From assembly GCA_008000375.1 (NCBI GenBank), contig SMOI01000048.1, positions 54,074 to 99,151 on the forward strand: a stretch of DNA of 45,078 nucleotides. The letters run 5' to 3'. The position numbers were made by a program, and so were the translations under genes. Position 1 is the first letter of the stretch; the number at the start of each line of letters is the position of its first letter. Positions 32,900 to 42,069 of this stretch are shown here, one piece after another. The stretch comes from Poteriospumella lacustris (taxonomy: Eukaryota; Sar; Chrysophyceae; Chromulinales; Dinobryaceae). Below the pieces are notes generated by a model. That model saw nothing but the letters and a program-made list of their open reading frames with translations, searched no databases and was not told the DNA's origin.

Positions 32900-33640
32900 A
32901 GCTTGGTTGGATCAATGGATAAAATTCGTCAAAATACTTGATTGATACCAAACTGCCGCGTAGACCCGGCGCTCGACACCGATTGACGTCGTAGTCGTCC
33001 AGCTCGTCCAACAGACGCCAGACACTGGGTAGCGGCGACGCCAACGACGGCGAGGGCAAGAATCGCACGGCCCGCAACAACGGAGAGACGTACTGCACGA
33101 TGGGCATCGGGAAGGCTGACCGCTCCGATCACGCACGTTCGTTTGTTGTACACGGCACAATCTCTTGCGCGTACATCTTCTGCAGGTAGAGCTGGACCTG
33201 GCGGATCTGTGGCACGATGCCGCTGCGAGGGCGTAGACGATGACCAGCTTTACGAGATTGACGAGGATCACTTCCTGCAGCCACCACGCCGAGAACAGCG
33301 CGAGGATCCAGTAGACTCAGTCAGTAAGAGCATGACGGCCACCGTCACGGCCCACGCCAGCAGTCATGACACCGGGTGCACGAAGACGTCGCTGACGTCG
33401 TTCATGCAGCCCAGCTTCGAGACCAGAATCCACCACTGGAACGACGACAGCGGCTCCAACACGAACTGCTGCAGTAGCAGGTGATCGAACACGCTCGAGT
33501 CGCTCTTGCCGCCCAGGATGTGCACCTGGTACGCTCCAGCTCCTCCTGTGCCTCCTGCGCAGCCGCCAGAACTTGAGTCGGCGAAAGTCCAGCCAGCGCG
33601 TGTGTGTGGGTGAGGGGGACTCAACAGCGAAGAGCTCCTG
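32900..33640 (-). pseudogene. degenerate relic of a multipass membrane protein
   Basis: On the minus strand this GC-rich stretch has protein-like pieces spread over three frames and broken by stops: QEAQEELERT, then DHLLLQQFVLEPLSSFQWWI near 33480-33410, LLAWAVTVAVMLLL near 33330, LALFSAWWLQEVILVNLVKL near 33270, VPQIRQVQLYLQKMYAQEIV near 33180, and SVWRLLDELDDYDVNRC near 33000. No frame is open throughout and no introns repair it. I cannot name the family. The call rests on coding-like composition and hydrophobic segments, so it is tentative. Confidence 0.35.
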
Positions 33641-33743
33641 TAAAAGCAGATCATTTTACGAACGAATTACATCAAGCAAAACATACACAACGCTATCCAT
33701 TCGTTGCAGGACCACGAACAACGACAATCTCTTCGCAATCTAG

Positions 33744-34805
33744 CTACCGTAATTTCTCGTGTATCTTCACCAATTCCGCACGGGCATGACCGAAGCTGAA
33801 ATTGGCAGGAAAGGTTTCGTTGATGTACAGAATCTTCTCGTTCAAGATGAACGACTGGGCATGATTTTGTTGCACCAAGCAGTTTTGAAAATTGACATGT
33901 TCGCATTCTTGCACGTAGTCCTTATGTTTCTCACCTGCAGGCCAAACCTGCTCCCCACTGTACCGACAATGACCAATTTTGGACATCTTGACCACGTTGA
34001 TGCCATTGAAGGAGGAATAGACCGGGAACAAGCGCTCGGGAGACACGTCCAACACCTCGACGCCAAAGTTCTTGTGAAGGGTGAAATACCACCAATTGTT
34101 CTTGCCACCATACGCCATGATGTTGTTGTGATACTTGACGTAACGCAGGGCCCAAAAGTCGTAGTATGGCTCACGATTAAAGGACAGCAGGTCCCACTGC
34201 GATTCCAGCGCCAGTGCGTGTTCGAAGACACCGACACGAAAGGGGTAAGCATTGATTTCGTCCATATCTAACGTGATCAAAAGAGGTTCGAAGTTGGTGA
34301 TGTTGAATTCGATTCTGTCAAGGTCTTCAATGACGTTTGCTTCGTCGTTCATTTTCGATCGATTTTCGAGCCGATAATGACTGTGGTGATGATGATACTG
34401 CGCCAACGTCTGGTTCAGACAGGCATTCCTTCCGTAGGCCAACCTTTCTGTACGATGTGGACTTCTGGCTTCCCGACTCGATTGCTGCGACTGGCGAATA
34501 ACGGTCATTTTCGAATCGTTGAATTTGGCAAATGTATCTGCGGCCGCATCCATCGCATATATGCAGATCCGATAGTCGACGAAATACTTGGCAAGAGTGT
34601 AGACGTTCTCCATGATAGCATTGGCGAAGTCCCCTTCTCGGGCGCAACCGTTAAAGTAGGCGATGTAGTTCTTACTATGCAATTTTCGGTGATGGTTTCG
34701 CGTCGTTTTCCTTGCACCGCCGTGGTGGACTTGGGATCGAACCATCGCCGACCAGCAGAGAAGGACGGCGAAAATCAAGACAATGCGTCGAAATCCCTCC
34801 TTCAT
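33744..34805 (-). CDS. type II membrane glycosyltransferase-like protein
   Basis: A single-exon gene for 353 residues. I start at the ATG at 34805, which gives a signal-anchor (RRIVLIFAVLLCWSAMV). The longer open frame upstream begins with GTG and lacks protein character. Key blocks are RTERLAYGRN (118-127), a DxD-like LDMDEIN (DMD at 180-182) that would bind metal and sugar nucleotide, SQWDLLSFNREP, and YYDFWALRYV (214-223). This 'ERLAYGRN ... DxD ... WD.L ... YYDFWALR' order resembles CAP59/mannosyltransferase-type (GT69-like) enzymes. The donor and acceptor are unknown. Several N-glycosylation sequons fit a Golgi lumenal domain. Neighbours on the same strand are two gene relics, and the GT31-like gene at 37285 may belong to the same glycan work. 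Confidence 0.72.
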   Translation of the reverse strand: MKEGFRRIVLIFAVLLCWSAMVRSQVHHGGARKTTRNHHRKLHSKNYIAYFNGCAREGDFANAIMENVYTLAKYFVDYRICIYAMDAAADTFAKFNDSKMTVIRQSQQSSREARSPHRTERLAYGRNACLNQTLAQYHHHHSHYRLENRSKMNDEANVIEDLDRIEFNITNFEPLLITLDMDEINAYPFRVGVFEHALALESQWDLLSFNREPYYDFWALRYVKYHNNIMAYGGKNNWWYFTLHKNFGVEVLDVSPERLFPVYSSFNGINVVKMSKIGHCRYSGEQVWPAGEKHKDYVQECEHVNFQNCLVQQNHAQSFILNEKILYINETFPANFSFGHARAELVKIHEKLR

Positions 34806-35610
34806 GGCCCCACAAAGGTGCGATAGCACTGTAAATTGAAGTTGTTGAAAATACCAGCTTACGGAATACCGTACGTGGTATTCCCGTATTCCATCTGTCG
34901 TCCAGCAAAGTGGATATGGGATACGGATACACAGTACTAGTAGTGCTGCTGGTGGTGCGGCGGGGAACGGGGATAACTCCACTGACACGATGGCGATGAA
35001 AAGTCGCACCACGGTTGTCGAAAAAGTCGCATATTTGGAATTTTGGAATTCCCGAAGGGGAAACTCGAGTTCTGTCAAAGTCTGCGACTCGAGTTCCACA
35101 GTTCCAGGCGGCGCTGTTATGATGAGAGAGCGCAGTCAGTTCTTCTGTTCCAGTTTTGTTGTTCCACCATTGCATTCCACTTCTGCAGTAGAGATGCAAC
35201 CGAATGGTCTGCTTGGTTCAATGTAGTTAGCTTTCACAATTGCCGTCAAAAAGACAAGACACATATCGTTCAACGCGAATATGCTGGAGCGGTGATCTGT
35301 AGCAGAAGAACTCGAGTGTGAATGAAAAATTCAGTTACACTTCACCCAAAATGAAGGGATTCGGGTGTGTGATTTTCTTCAACAACTATGCCATATGTAC
35401 CCACTTCAAACGTTGTCGTTAACAATTTACACAAGAGACACGACATGACTGGAAAGTGGAAGAGTTCAACTCGAAAGCGAACGACAAAAAAACGAACGGA
35501 ATTCCACCATTTTGAAAAGACGGCACAATCGGAAAACCAAACACTAAAACTAACTTCAATGAGAACAAATGCGATTGCTTGCATGCTGCACAACTGAAGG
35601 CCTACGTGCT
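34806..35610. other. intergenic interval with a near-perfect palindrome
   Basis: 805 nt upstream of the glycosyltransferase. The palindrome at 34860-34888 (GGAATACC-GTACGT-GGTATTCC core, extended by TACGG/CCCGTA) lies 55 nt above its ATG and could be a protein-binding site. The rest shows no gene; short frames on both strands look random. Confidence 0.45.
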
Positions 35611-36830
35611 TTATCGACCAAGGTCCACGTCGGTCTTGCGGTAGTTCATCACGTTGCAGGTCAAGGTGCCCGTTTTGTCGGAGAAGATGTGCGACACTTG
35701 GCCGAGCTCTTCGCAGAGCGTCATCGTGCGTACGATGGCGGGCGCGTCCAACGGCTCGTAGTACAGGTCCAAATCGAACCAAATGAAACGCGACTGGAAG
35801 AAACGAACAAAGGCCATGGAGACGTACAAGGAGACCGGGACAAAGGTGGCGTGGAGCAGGAGGTAGTAGAAGAACTGGATGACGAAGGTCTCGCCGAGAC
35901 TGCGGCGGTACTTCAGATACGTCCACGAGTCGATGTCGCGCACAGAGTTCGTGATGACACTACCAATCGCTCCCAGAAAGGCCAAACAGAACAACAAGGC
36001 GAAGACACGGACGATCTGCGTCGTGGCGGACACCTCCAAGAAGCTCGACTTTAGCTTCGCCTCGAGTTTGCTCTGCATCACCTTCACGTCGTGACCCGTG
36101 TTCACCACCAAACCCACGATATATTCGGTCGAACGCAATACACAGCCACGAAGAACAACATTCACAGGCTGTAGAGCCATCTTGCCACCGAATTGGTCGC
36201 ATTCCAAGACGCCGGTGAAGCTGTCGATGAGGTTGTTCGGGTGCTCCATGCGCACCCAGCCGCGGAGCTGCGCCAACGACTCGTTGTCGGTGACTTTACC
36301 GATCAACGATGCAGGAATACTGCGATGCTTCAGGTTGGTTTCGCCGTCCAACGACTTCGTCTCCACGTAGCACGCTCCCTTCGGCGACTCGGGGTTCGGT
36401 TCCCACGTCGACACGACCACCAAATCGGCGGGAATCGGCTCACGCGACTTGATGCGCACAAAGTCACCGACGACAATCTCCGACCAGAGCTTGGGAACGA
36501 AGGTTTTCGTGTTGCGGTCGAAGACTTCGGTCACCGACGAGTTCGCCTTCGTGTCGGCCTTGTGGCGCTCGATGTCCTCGAGCACTTTCAAGACGCCCGC
36601 GATGACCAAGACGCCAGTCAACGGAATCAACACCGTAGGATAGCCACCCGTGTTGGAGATGACGCGAATGCACTGCAGAGCAGCGATCAAGAGGAAATAG
36701 CAGTTCGCAATCTTCGTCTTCGGGTTGAACTCCTCCAGCAAAACTTCGGCAGGAAATTGTACTATTCATACTTCGACGTCTTGATCGAGTTCCCATGAAA
36801 GAAAAACTCTTGCTGCTCCAACGCACATGA
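35611..36830 (-). pseudogene. broken P4-ATPase (phospholipid flippase) fragment
   Basis: The minus strand encodes the first third of a P4-type lipid-flipping ATPase. It starts with FFHGNSIKTSKYE (near 36806-36765) and continues with NFLP, LLEEFNPKTKIANCYFLLIA, then the actuator block CYVETKSLDGETNLKHR. Two membrane hairpins follow, and finally the phosphorylation site DKTGTLTCNVMNYRK (near 35660-35620). It then stops, so the nucleotide-binding domain, the rest of the P domain and the last six helices (about 700 residues) are missing. The 5' part carries a TAG at 36762-36764, and the frame shifts by one base at 36748-36749. No ATG opens the long frame; its first codon is TTG. The middle is undamaged, so the decay is recent, or sequencing error adds to the 5' lesions. 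The 3' truncation is not explained that way. Confidence 0.8.
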
Positions 36831-37284
36831 CTCTTTCAGTTCTGGTAGCTAAGTCAGCTTCCGATGGATGCGGCCAGTTGGCCGGTAAACTGTTGGCTTT
36901 GGTGGACATGGAAGAGCGAAACAAAGATTGAACCTGATCCAGCAAGCTTTCACCAACCAGTAAGAATCACCTTCACCACCTTTCAAGAAAGGTTAACGGT
37001 GGAACGGTGGAACCTATATTGAAAGTAACTGACGTTTGTGAACCGTCCAAGAAACGCGTCGCGCCGTCGCGCCACCGACAAAACCGCCTTGACGTACACG
37101 AAATTTGATTGCGTATGTCATAGTAGTGTTTCTATAACCAACACTAAAGTGCACAAGTCATTCAAAAACGAGGATCAGTTGCGTTGTCGGTTATTGTCGG
37201 TTGTCAGTAAACGGGTCCAGCTCTCAACTTCTTTCCGTTTCCTTTGATTGATTTCATTCCTTCACTCCTTTTCGTTTTTGTACA
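36831..37284. other. intergenic region upstream of the GT31-like gene
   Basis: 454 nt, presumably the promoter of the plus-strand glycosyltransferase. It has an imperfect direct repeat (GGTGGAACGGTGGAACC near 36999-37014) and a pyrimidine-rich run just before the ATG. No gene is seen. Confidence 0.45.
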
Positions 37285-38268
37285 ATGGCTGAACTTTTTA
37301 GAGTTTCCTTGGTCTTCCTGGCAATATGTCTGAGTCAACTATTGGTGTGGACCAAAGTCGACTGTGCCATGCTGACCACAAAAAACCATACTTTTATTTT
37401 GGTTTTGTGTCCCACAGACAATGGCGAAAAACGCCAAATTATCCGGACAACGTGGTTGAATGCGCCTTATCTGCCACCCCATGTCATCAGCTATCGATTT
37501 ATAAGTGACAATATTACAAATGGCGACATTTTGGCCGGAGACACCATCAGAACTCATCCAGAAGATAAGCTGCAATCCAGTGCCGGGGGCGGCTTTCTGC
37601 ATGGCTTCTTCCCCAAAGTCCGCACGTCTTTGCGTTACGTGCTCCAGCTAACTCACGTTTCATATGTTTTGTGGCTTGATGACGACACCATTCCTAATCT
37701 AAGTCGATTTCTTTCGATCGCTTTGGACTACGATCGTGGTACAAAGAAAGACGATGCGCGTGGGTTGTACATGGGAGTCGCAATTAAGAATATGGCTGAT
37801 AATCCCGTTTGGAATCCTGACTACGCCAAGTTAACCTCGTTGCACAATTACCCTGTCTATATGCATGGATCGGCCATTTTGTTTGGCTCTGGAGTTTTCA
37901 GGGCTTTGGGAGAAGTGGATCGGCACATGGGCCTACGGTTCTTCGGAAACGGTGACACAACATTTGGCATTTGGCTGCACGGCTTTCACTCGGACGTTCG
38001 CGAATTTCCCGGAACCTTCGTCATCGACGCCGATCCTATCAAAATGAATGCTTTACTTGCACATGGGAATCTCCATGACTTTTGTGAGCCGCTGTACTAT
38101 CACAATGTGAAGAATACCGCAGATCTGTTGATTTTTGGATTTGCTGTCGCAGAAAAGTGCTCGCGCACCATGTTTGAAGACAATGGTGAGTTGCGCAATC
38201 AAATCGAAGAAATTTCGAAGAAGTTTGACGTCTATTCCCACGGCGCCAACGATAAACCCAACAAATAA
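37285..38268 (+). CDS. GT31-like (beta-1,3-galactosyltransferase type) glycosyltransferase
   Basis: A single-exon gene for 327 residues. The N terminus is a hydrophobic signal or signal-anchor (FRVSLVFLAICLSQLLVW). GT31 signatures follow in order: RQIIRTTWL (50-58), YVLWLDDDTIPN with the metal-binding DDD at 132-134, YPVYMHGSAILFGSGV (189-204), and GNGDTTFGIWLHG (221-233). The last stands where the family usually has an E/D-D-V motif. The length fits a Golgi-lumenal transferase with a short stem. It would add a hexose or N-acetylhexosamine in beta-1,3 linkage to a glycan or glycoprotein; the exact sugar cannot be read. It lies among other glycan-related genes, separated by relics. Confidence 0.78.
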   Translation: MAELFRVSLVFLAICLSQLLVWTKVDCAMLTTKNHTFILVLCPTDNGEKRQIIRTTWLNAPYLPPHVISYRFISDNITNGDILAGDTIRTHPEDKLQSSAGGGFLHGFFPKVRTSLRYVLQLTHVSYVLWLDDDTIPNLSRFLSIALDYDRGTKKDDARGLYMGVAIKNMADNPVWNPDYAKLTSLHNYPVYMHGSAILFGSGVFRALGEVDRHMGLRFFGNGDTTFGIWLHGFHSDVREFPGTFVIDADPIKMNALLAHGNLHDFCEPLYYHNVKNTADLLIFGFAVAEKCSRTMFEDNGELRNQIEEISKKFDVYSHGANDKPNK

Positions 38269-40419
38269 TCTTTCGAAGAGTTGTCCCAACAAGGTTGACC
38301 ATTGTTCGGAATGTGTTGGGTATTCCCTTTGGCCATTTGTGCTCAAAGTAGCACTACGTCATTCCTTTTGTGACTTCTTCTGGTGTCGTCGCCTGTAATT
38401 GGAATTCGTACCGTCGAATGTCAGCGAACGCAGGGTACGACGAGGCAGGATGACCGATCTGGGGATCAGTGGAGTGAATAAAGTTGCAGCAGGGAGTGCG
38501 AGAGCAAACCATATGTGAGTATGTGGCAAAGAGAAGAAATTATGGACGATCGACGACGGACACTGAGCTTTGCAGCCCTGGTGAGTATGTGGCAAAGAGA
38601 AGAAATTCTGGACGATCGACGACGGACACTGAGCTTTGCAGCCCTGTCGACGCAACGTCCGAGGGAGTATCGATGCCCAGAGCACGAGAACGAATCCAAC
38701 ACACAGCAGCAGCAAAACGACGAATTATCGCAGGTATCTCGGTGATTGACACGGGTGTTTTTTTTTAAGCAGAAAGAGAAGCAGACAAAAATTGAGCAGA
38801 GAGGAATATCTTCGAATGCAGATAGAGGGAGAGGAGGGGTGATACTGTCAACACATAAAGCTGTCGAAAACTCAGAGCATAAAAGGTGAATCACAATCAG
38901 CAGGTGAGTAGAGCACTCAAGAGTTTCATCGTGCTCTCATCATAAGTCTCATTTATTCGCTGATGGGATCTCACGCTGATGGATATTTGATCAAGGCCCG
39001 GCGGCGGTGGCCGTCGTCGGTGCAGCGCTGTAATCACGCGGGGAAACTGGGCGGACTTCCAACTCGATTGCTACAAGACCTTCTATAGCAAGGTGAGGAA
39101 CCATGTGCGTTCAGCGTGTGGCCTTGGGCGATGCTCGCCCAGCGAATTTGGTGGCAGCCCACCCGCGACCTCGCCAGCATCGTCACATTTTCGCACTCTT
39201 CTGTCACTTCTCTAGTGTGTAGCCCGAAATAAAAATAGCAACCAATTGTATATCTTGTGAGGCATCGAATGCTTCTGATTGATATAACGAAAGTTCTGGC
39301 AGATCTACGACAGGAAATTTGTTGGAAATCGAAAATTTCATTCGTTAATGTATCATAACTCACGAGAATTCTCGTAGAAATATGTAATTCTCATTACAGT
39401 TGACTCAACTATCTATAATACACATGTAAATATGTTTTTCTACCTTTTTCTAGCTCACTTGATGATTTTCTAAGCGACTAACGAAAATGTAGTCGCCATA
39501 TACACTGCCATCTTTCGCTCCTGATTTCAGCCTCAAGACCGTGTATTTCTTCAAGATATTTTGTCATTACATGATTATTGAACACAGTAAAAAGCTATTT
39601 TGGGCGATTCGTGTTGATTTATCATGAAATGTCTCACTAGGAGGGCGAAATCTCGCAGTAAGAGCACCAGAAATGACAACCCTCCTTCTTGTTTGGATCG
39701 TCACTTCCTACTATGATATGTGTTGCAAAAACGTCGCCCATCCAGCCCTTAAATACATCCATTTAAAGCATGAACGATTGAGCTTGCACTGAAAGATACC
39801 AAACTGGCATTCTGCCGACTTTCACACGCGTGGCCATCGGTACGAAAGGATCGGCACAGCCATTTCAACACTCAATTTGCGGTCAAATACAGAACTGTCG
39901 TCTAAGTTACGTTTTTCCACGTGTTCACGACGACGATGTTCGGCCCAACGTTGGCACTGAGCTCTGAGCTCTGATGAGCTCTCAGATACCGGATCCGGTA
40001 CCATGGAAATATCGAAAGGATTTGTCGGAGAAATAATCAACAAAGTCCTTCTATAACTCTCTTGCACCTTGTTGCAACTAAAATTGGGGATTTTGTCGCC
40101 GTTACGAGGGTTTATTCTTTCCTCAGGTTGTCTCAACAATTTCGAAGGATGTAGTATTTGCGCTTTGGGGTTTCTGCACTTGTTCGAGAGCTTTCTGCTC
40201 AGGGCCTCACTATAAAAGCATGTCAAGACGAGACATGATGACGACGACGGAATGACGATGACGATAGTGGACATTTTGTGGTTTAGATATATGCATCTAT
40301 GAGATGTATTCCTATTTTCGTATGTACGACGCTGCGAAACCACTTTCAGGGCTTCAGGGCCCTCAGGCACGTTTGAAACAAGGTCTCTAGAGACACAAAA
40401 GTCCTTACAAACCTAAAAC
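38269..40419. other. gene-poor interval of 2.15 kb
   Basis: It holds the intron-like tandem duplication at 38515-38646 and a T-run at 38759-38766. A GC-rich patch (38990-39200) has coding-like pieces such as NWADFQLDCYKTFYSKV but a stop just before it, so it may be a gene scrap. There is also a 14-nt palindrome (ACGAGAATTCTCGT, 39362-39375). AT-rich DNA fills the rest. A minus-strand frame at 39822-40274 is not convincing. Confidence 0.4.
38515..38646 (+). repeat. two tandem 66-nt units shaped like introns
   Basis: Units 38515-38580 and 38581-38646 differ at one base (A versus C). Each begins with a consensus 5' splice site, GTGAGT. A TTTGCAG ends 61 nt later, and CCCTG follows. A 61-nt GT-AG span is exactly the local intron size, so each unit may be an intron plus a 5-nt exon piece. 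Read as protein, each unit is 22 codons in frame (WQREEIMDDRRRTLSFAAL), so a coding repeat is the alternative. Confidence 0.75.
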
Positions 40420-42069
40420 ATGGCCGCATCAAACCAGAACCTCAAATTGTCTTTCTCGTACGCTAACTATACGGTAATTATATTGGTCAGCTTGGTCATC
40501 ACTATCAAGTCTTCTATTGATTGCCTTGCGTGGGGAAACAAGCAAGCAAAGTTGCTCATTTGTGAAGTGGACAGAGAAGTCAAACGTCAGATGTGGAACC
40601 GGCTAATGAATCGTCTTGCCAGGCTTGGCTTTCTCCTCTTTCTTGCGCTCCACCGGAGTGACGCCGTGCCCCATACCGATCATCACCACCAACATCATCA
40701 CCATCACAACAACCATTCTCTCGAACATAGCCTATTCACCAAGCACATCGCCCCCATCACGAAATCCTCTCCACCGAGCCCCAACAGTCACCGCGCGATG
40801 TACCAATGGAACGACACCAGCAATTCCTTCCATCAAACATACATCAAACTTCCAGCAGATGCTCCATTCTTGAAGAACGAGCAGTTCTTCAACACGTACA
40901 AGCATGTATCATCTATCAATGAGACCGTCGACCATACCCAATGTCAATGGCCGATCTTGATGGAAATCTTCGCAGGGAGAACAAATGGCTTTTTCGTCGA
41001 TTTGGCCTCGAATCATTGGGAAACTGGATCGAATACGGTCGGATTGGAAGAATTTTTCAATTGGAAAGGCATCTGTGTGGAACCTACGACGTTGTATTGG
41101 GAAGGCATTTTGTCCAATCGGAAATGCACGTTGGTGGCTTCCCCGGTCTATTATGAGAACAACGTCCAGGTCACCTTCCATGTCAACGAAGGATTGGGTG
41201 GCATCGTCGCCGCGGGAACCGACAATGAAGGTGCGAAAGAGAATAACGTCGTCTTGCCCACCGTGACCTTGAATTCGATTATCGATACACTGGCACCTGC
41301 CTCGGTGATTCGCAAGGCACCACCGATGGGAGGTACTGCCACCCATCGTCGGGTCATTGATTATTTCTCGTTGGATATCGAAGGAGCGGAATACGATGCG
41401 ATGAAAAACTTCGATTTTGACCACACCGTATTTCTGGTGTTAACCATCGAACGTCCGAAGGAATTGCTGCATGAACTGTTGGTGAAGAATGGGTATTGGT
41501 TTCTTCGGAATGTTTGGCGTACGTCACCCTTTGGCGAGGCGGTGTATCTCCATTACACGTGCCCGAGGTTCGTTGAACTGATGACGAAACATCGTAAGAA
41601 TCCGAATATTCGGTATTCCAACGTGAACGTGCACTACAATCCGGTGTATTTGTTACGCCCCGCCTGGTTACCTATGGAAGCGTTGGTGGGTAATCTAAGT
41701 ACGATCACCACCACCATGGGTCGTGATGATCGGATCCGACACCAACAAAGCGTGTATAAACTGTTTGAGACGTTTCGATCCACGTTTACGTCGTTGATGA
41801 TGGACGGCGATGTCTTCAAATGCCATCGCAATGCGCGGCAATTGTATTACTTCCGCGGCGGACGTGCTCATCCGATTCCGAGTATGCACGTATTTGCCAA
41901 GTTGGATCAAGGCCGACGGGACATCGACGAAGTCTTTGTGATGTCGCCGTCGTATTGTGAACACTTGTCGATGGGAAACGCGTTGGATGCCACCACGGCG
42001 ACGTTGCCTCCGAACGATCCGTTTTGGTCCGCCGCCGCCGCAGCCGCCGGAGTAGCAGCTGTAGTTTGA
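40420..42069 (+). CDS. FkbM-family SAM-dependent methyltransferase, membrane-anchored, copy 1
   Basis: A single-exon gene for 549 residues from the ATG at 40420. Hydrophobic stretches lie at about 19-29 and 69-77. A second ATG at 40591 (MWNRLMNRLARLGFLLFLAL) would make a simpler signal-anchor protein. A His-rich linker (HHHQHHHHHNNHS) follows. The methyltransferase core has GFFVDLASNHWETGSNT (190-206, SAM loop), WKGICVEPTT (215-224), a TVTLNSIIDTL block, and IDYFSLDIEGAEYDAMKNFD (about 307-326). These are the classic FkbM/Methyltransf_21 signatures. FkbM enzymes O-methylate sugars or small molecules; a lumenal glycan methyltransferase role is inferred from the anchor and neighbours. The C terminus reads SAAAAAAGVAAVV. 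From residue 84 nearly to the end, the gene is inside inverted repeat 2. Confidence 0.85.
   Translation: MAASNQNLKLSFSYANYTVIILVSLVITIKSSIDCLAWGNKQAKLLICEVDREVKRQMWNRLMNRLARLGFLLFLALHRSDAVPHTDHHHQHHHHHNNHSLEHSLFTKHIAPITKSSPPSPNSHRAMYQWNDTSNSFHQTYIKLPADAPFLKNEQFFNTYKHVSSINETVDHTQCQWPILMEIFAGRTNGFFVDLASNHWETGSNTVGLEEFFNWKGICVEPTTLYWEGILSNRKCTLVASPVYYENNVQVTFHVNEGLGGIVAAGTDNEGAKENNVVLPTVTLNSIIDTLAPASVIRKAPPMGGTATHRRVIDYFSLDIEGAEYDAMKNFDFDHTVFLVLTIERPKELLHELLVKNGYWFLRNVWRTSPFGEAVYLHYTCPRFVELMTKHRKNPNIRYSNVNVHYNPVYLLRPAWLPMEALVGNLSTITTTMGRDDRIRHQQSVYKLFETFRSTFTSLMMDGDVFKCHRNARQLYYFRGGRAHPIPSMHVFAKLDQGRRDIDEVFVMSPSYCEHLSMGNALDATTATLPPNDPFWSAAAAAAGVAAVV
40669..42040 (+). repeat. inverted repeat 2, left arm (at least 1372 nt)
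   Basis: Reverse complement of 43707-45078. Translations in several frames and on both strands match between the arms, so the DNA appears identical. The inner edge falls in a GCC run (GCCGCCGCCG) 29 nt before the end of the stop codon. The outer edge of the partner is beyond the window. Confidence 0.9.

Noticed and set aside
36740-36830. explaining the flippase frame break by an intron
   Set aside because: There is no room for a GT-AG intron between TSKYE and LLEEFNPK; the intervening bases already encode the expected NFLP segment.
38515-38646. tandem repeat as a CRISPR array
   Set aside because: There are only two adjoining units with no spacers, in a eukaryotic genome with introns.
39822-40370. 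182-codon minus-strand open frame in the gene-poor interval
   Set aside because: It opens with GTG, the first ATG is at 40274, and the protein has no domain, leader or regular composition. Frames this long are expected by chance here.
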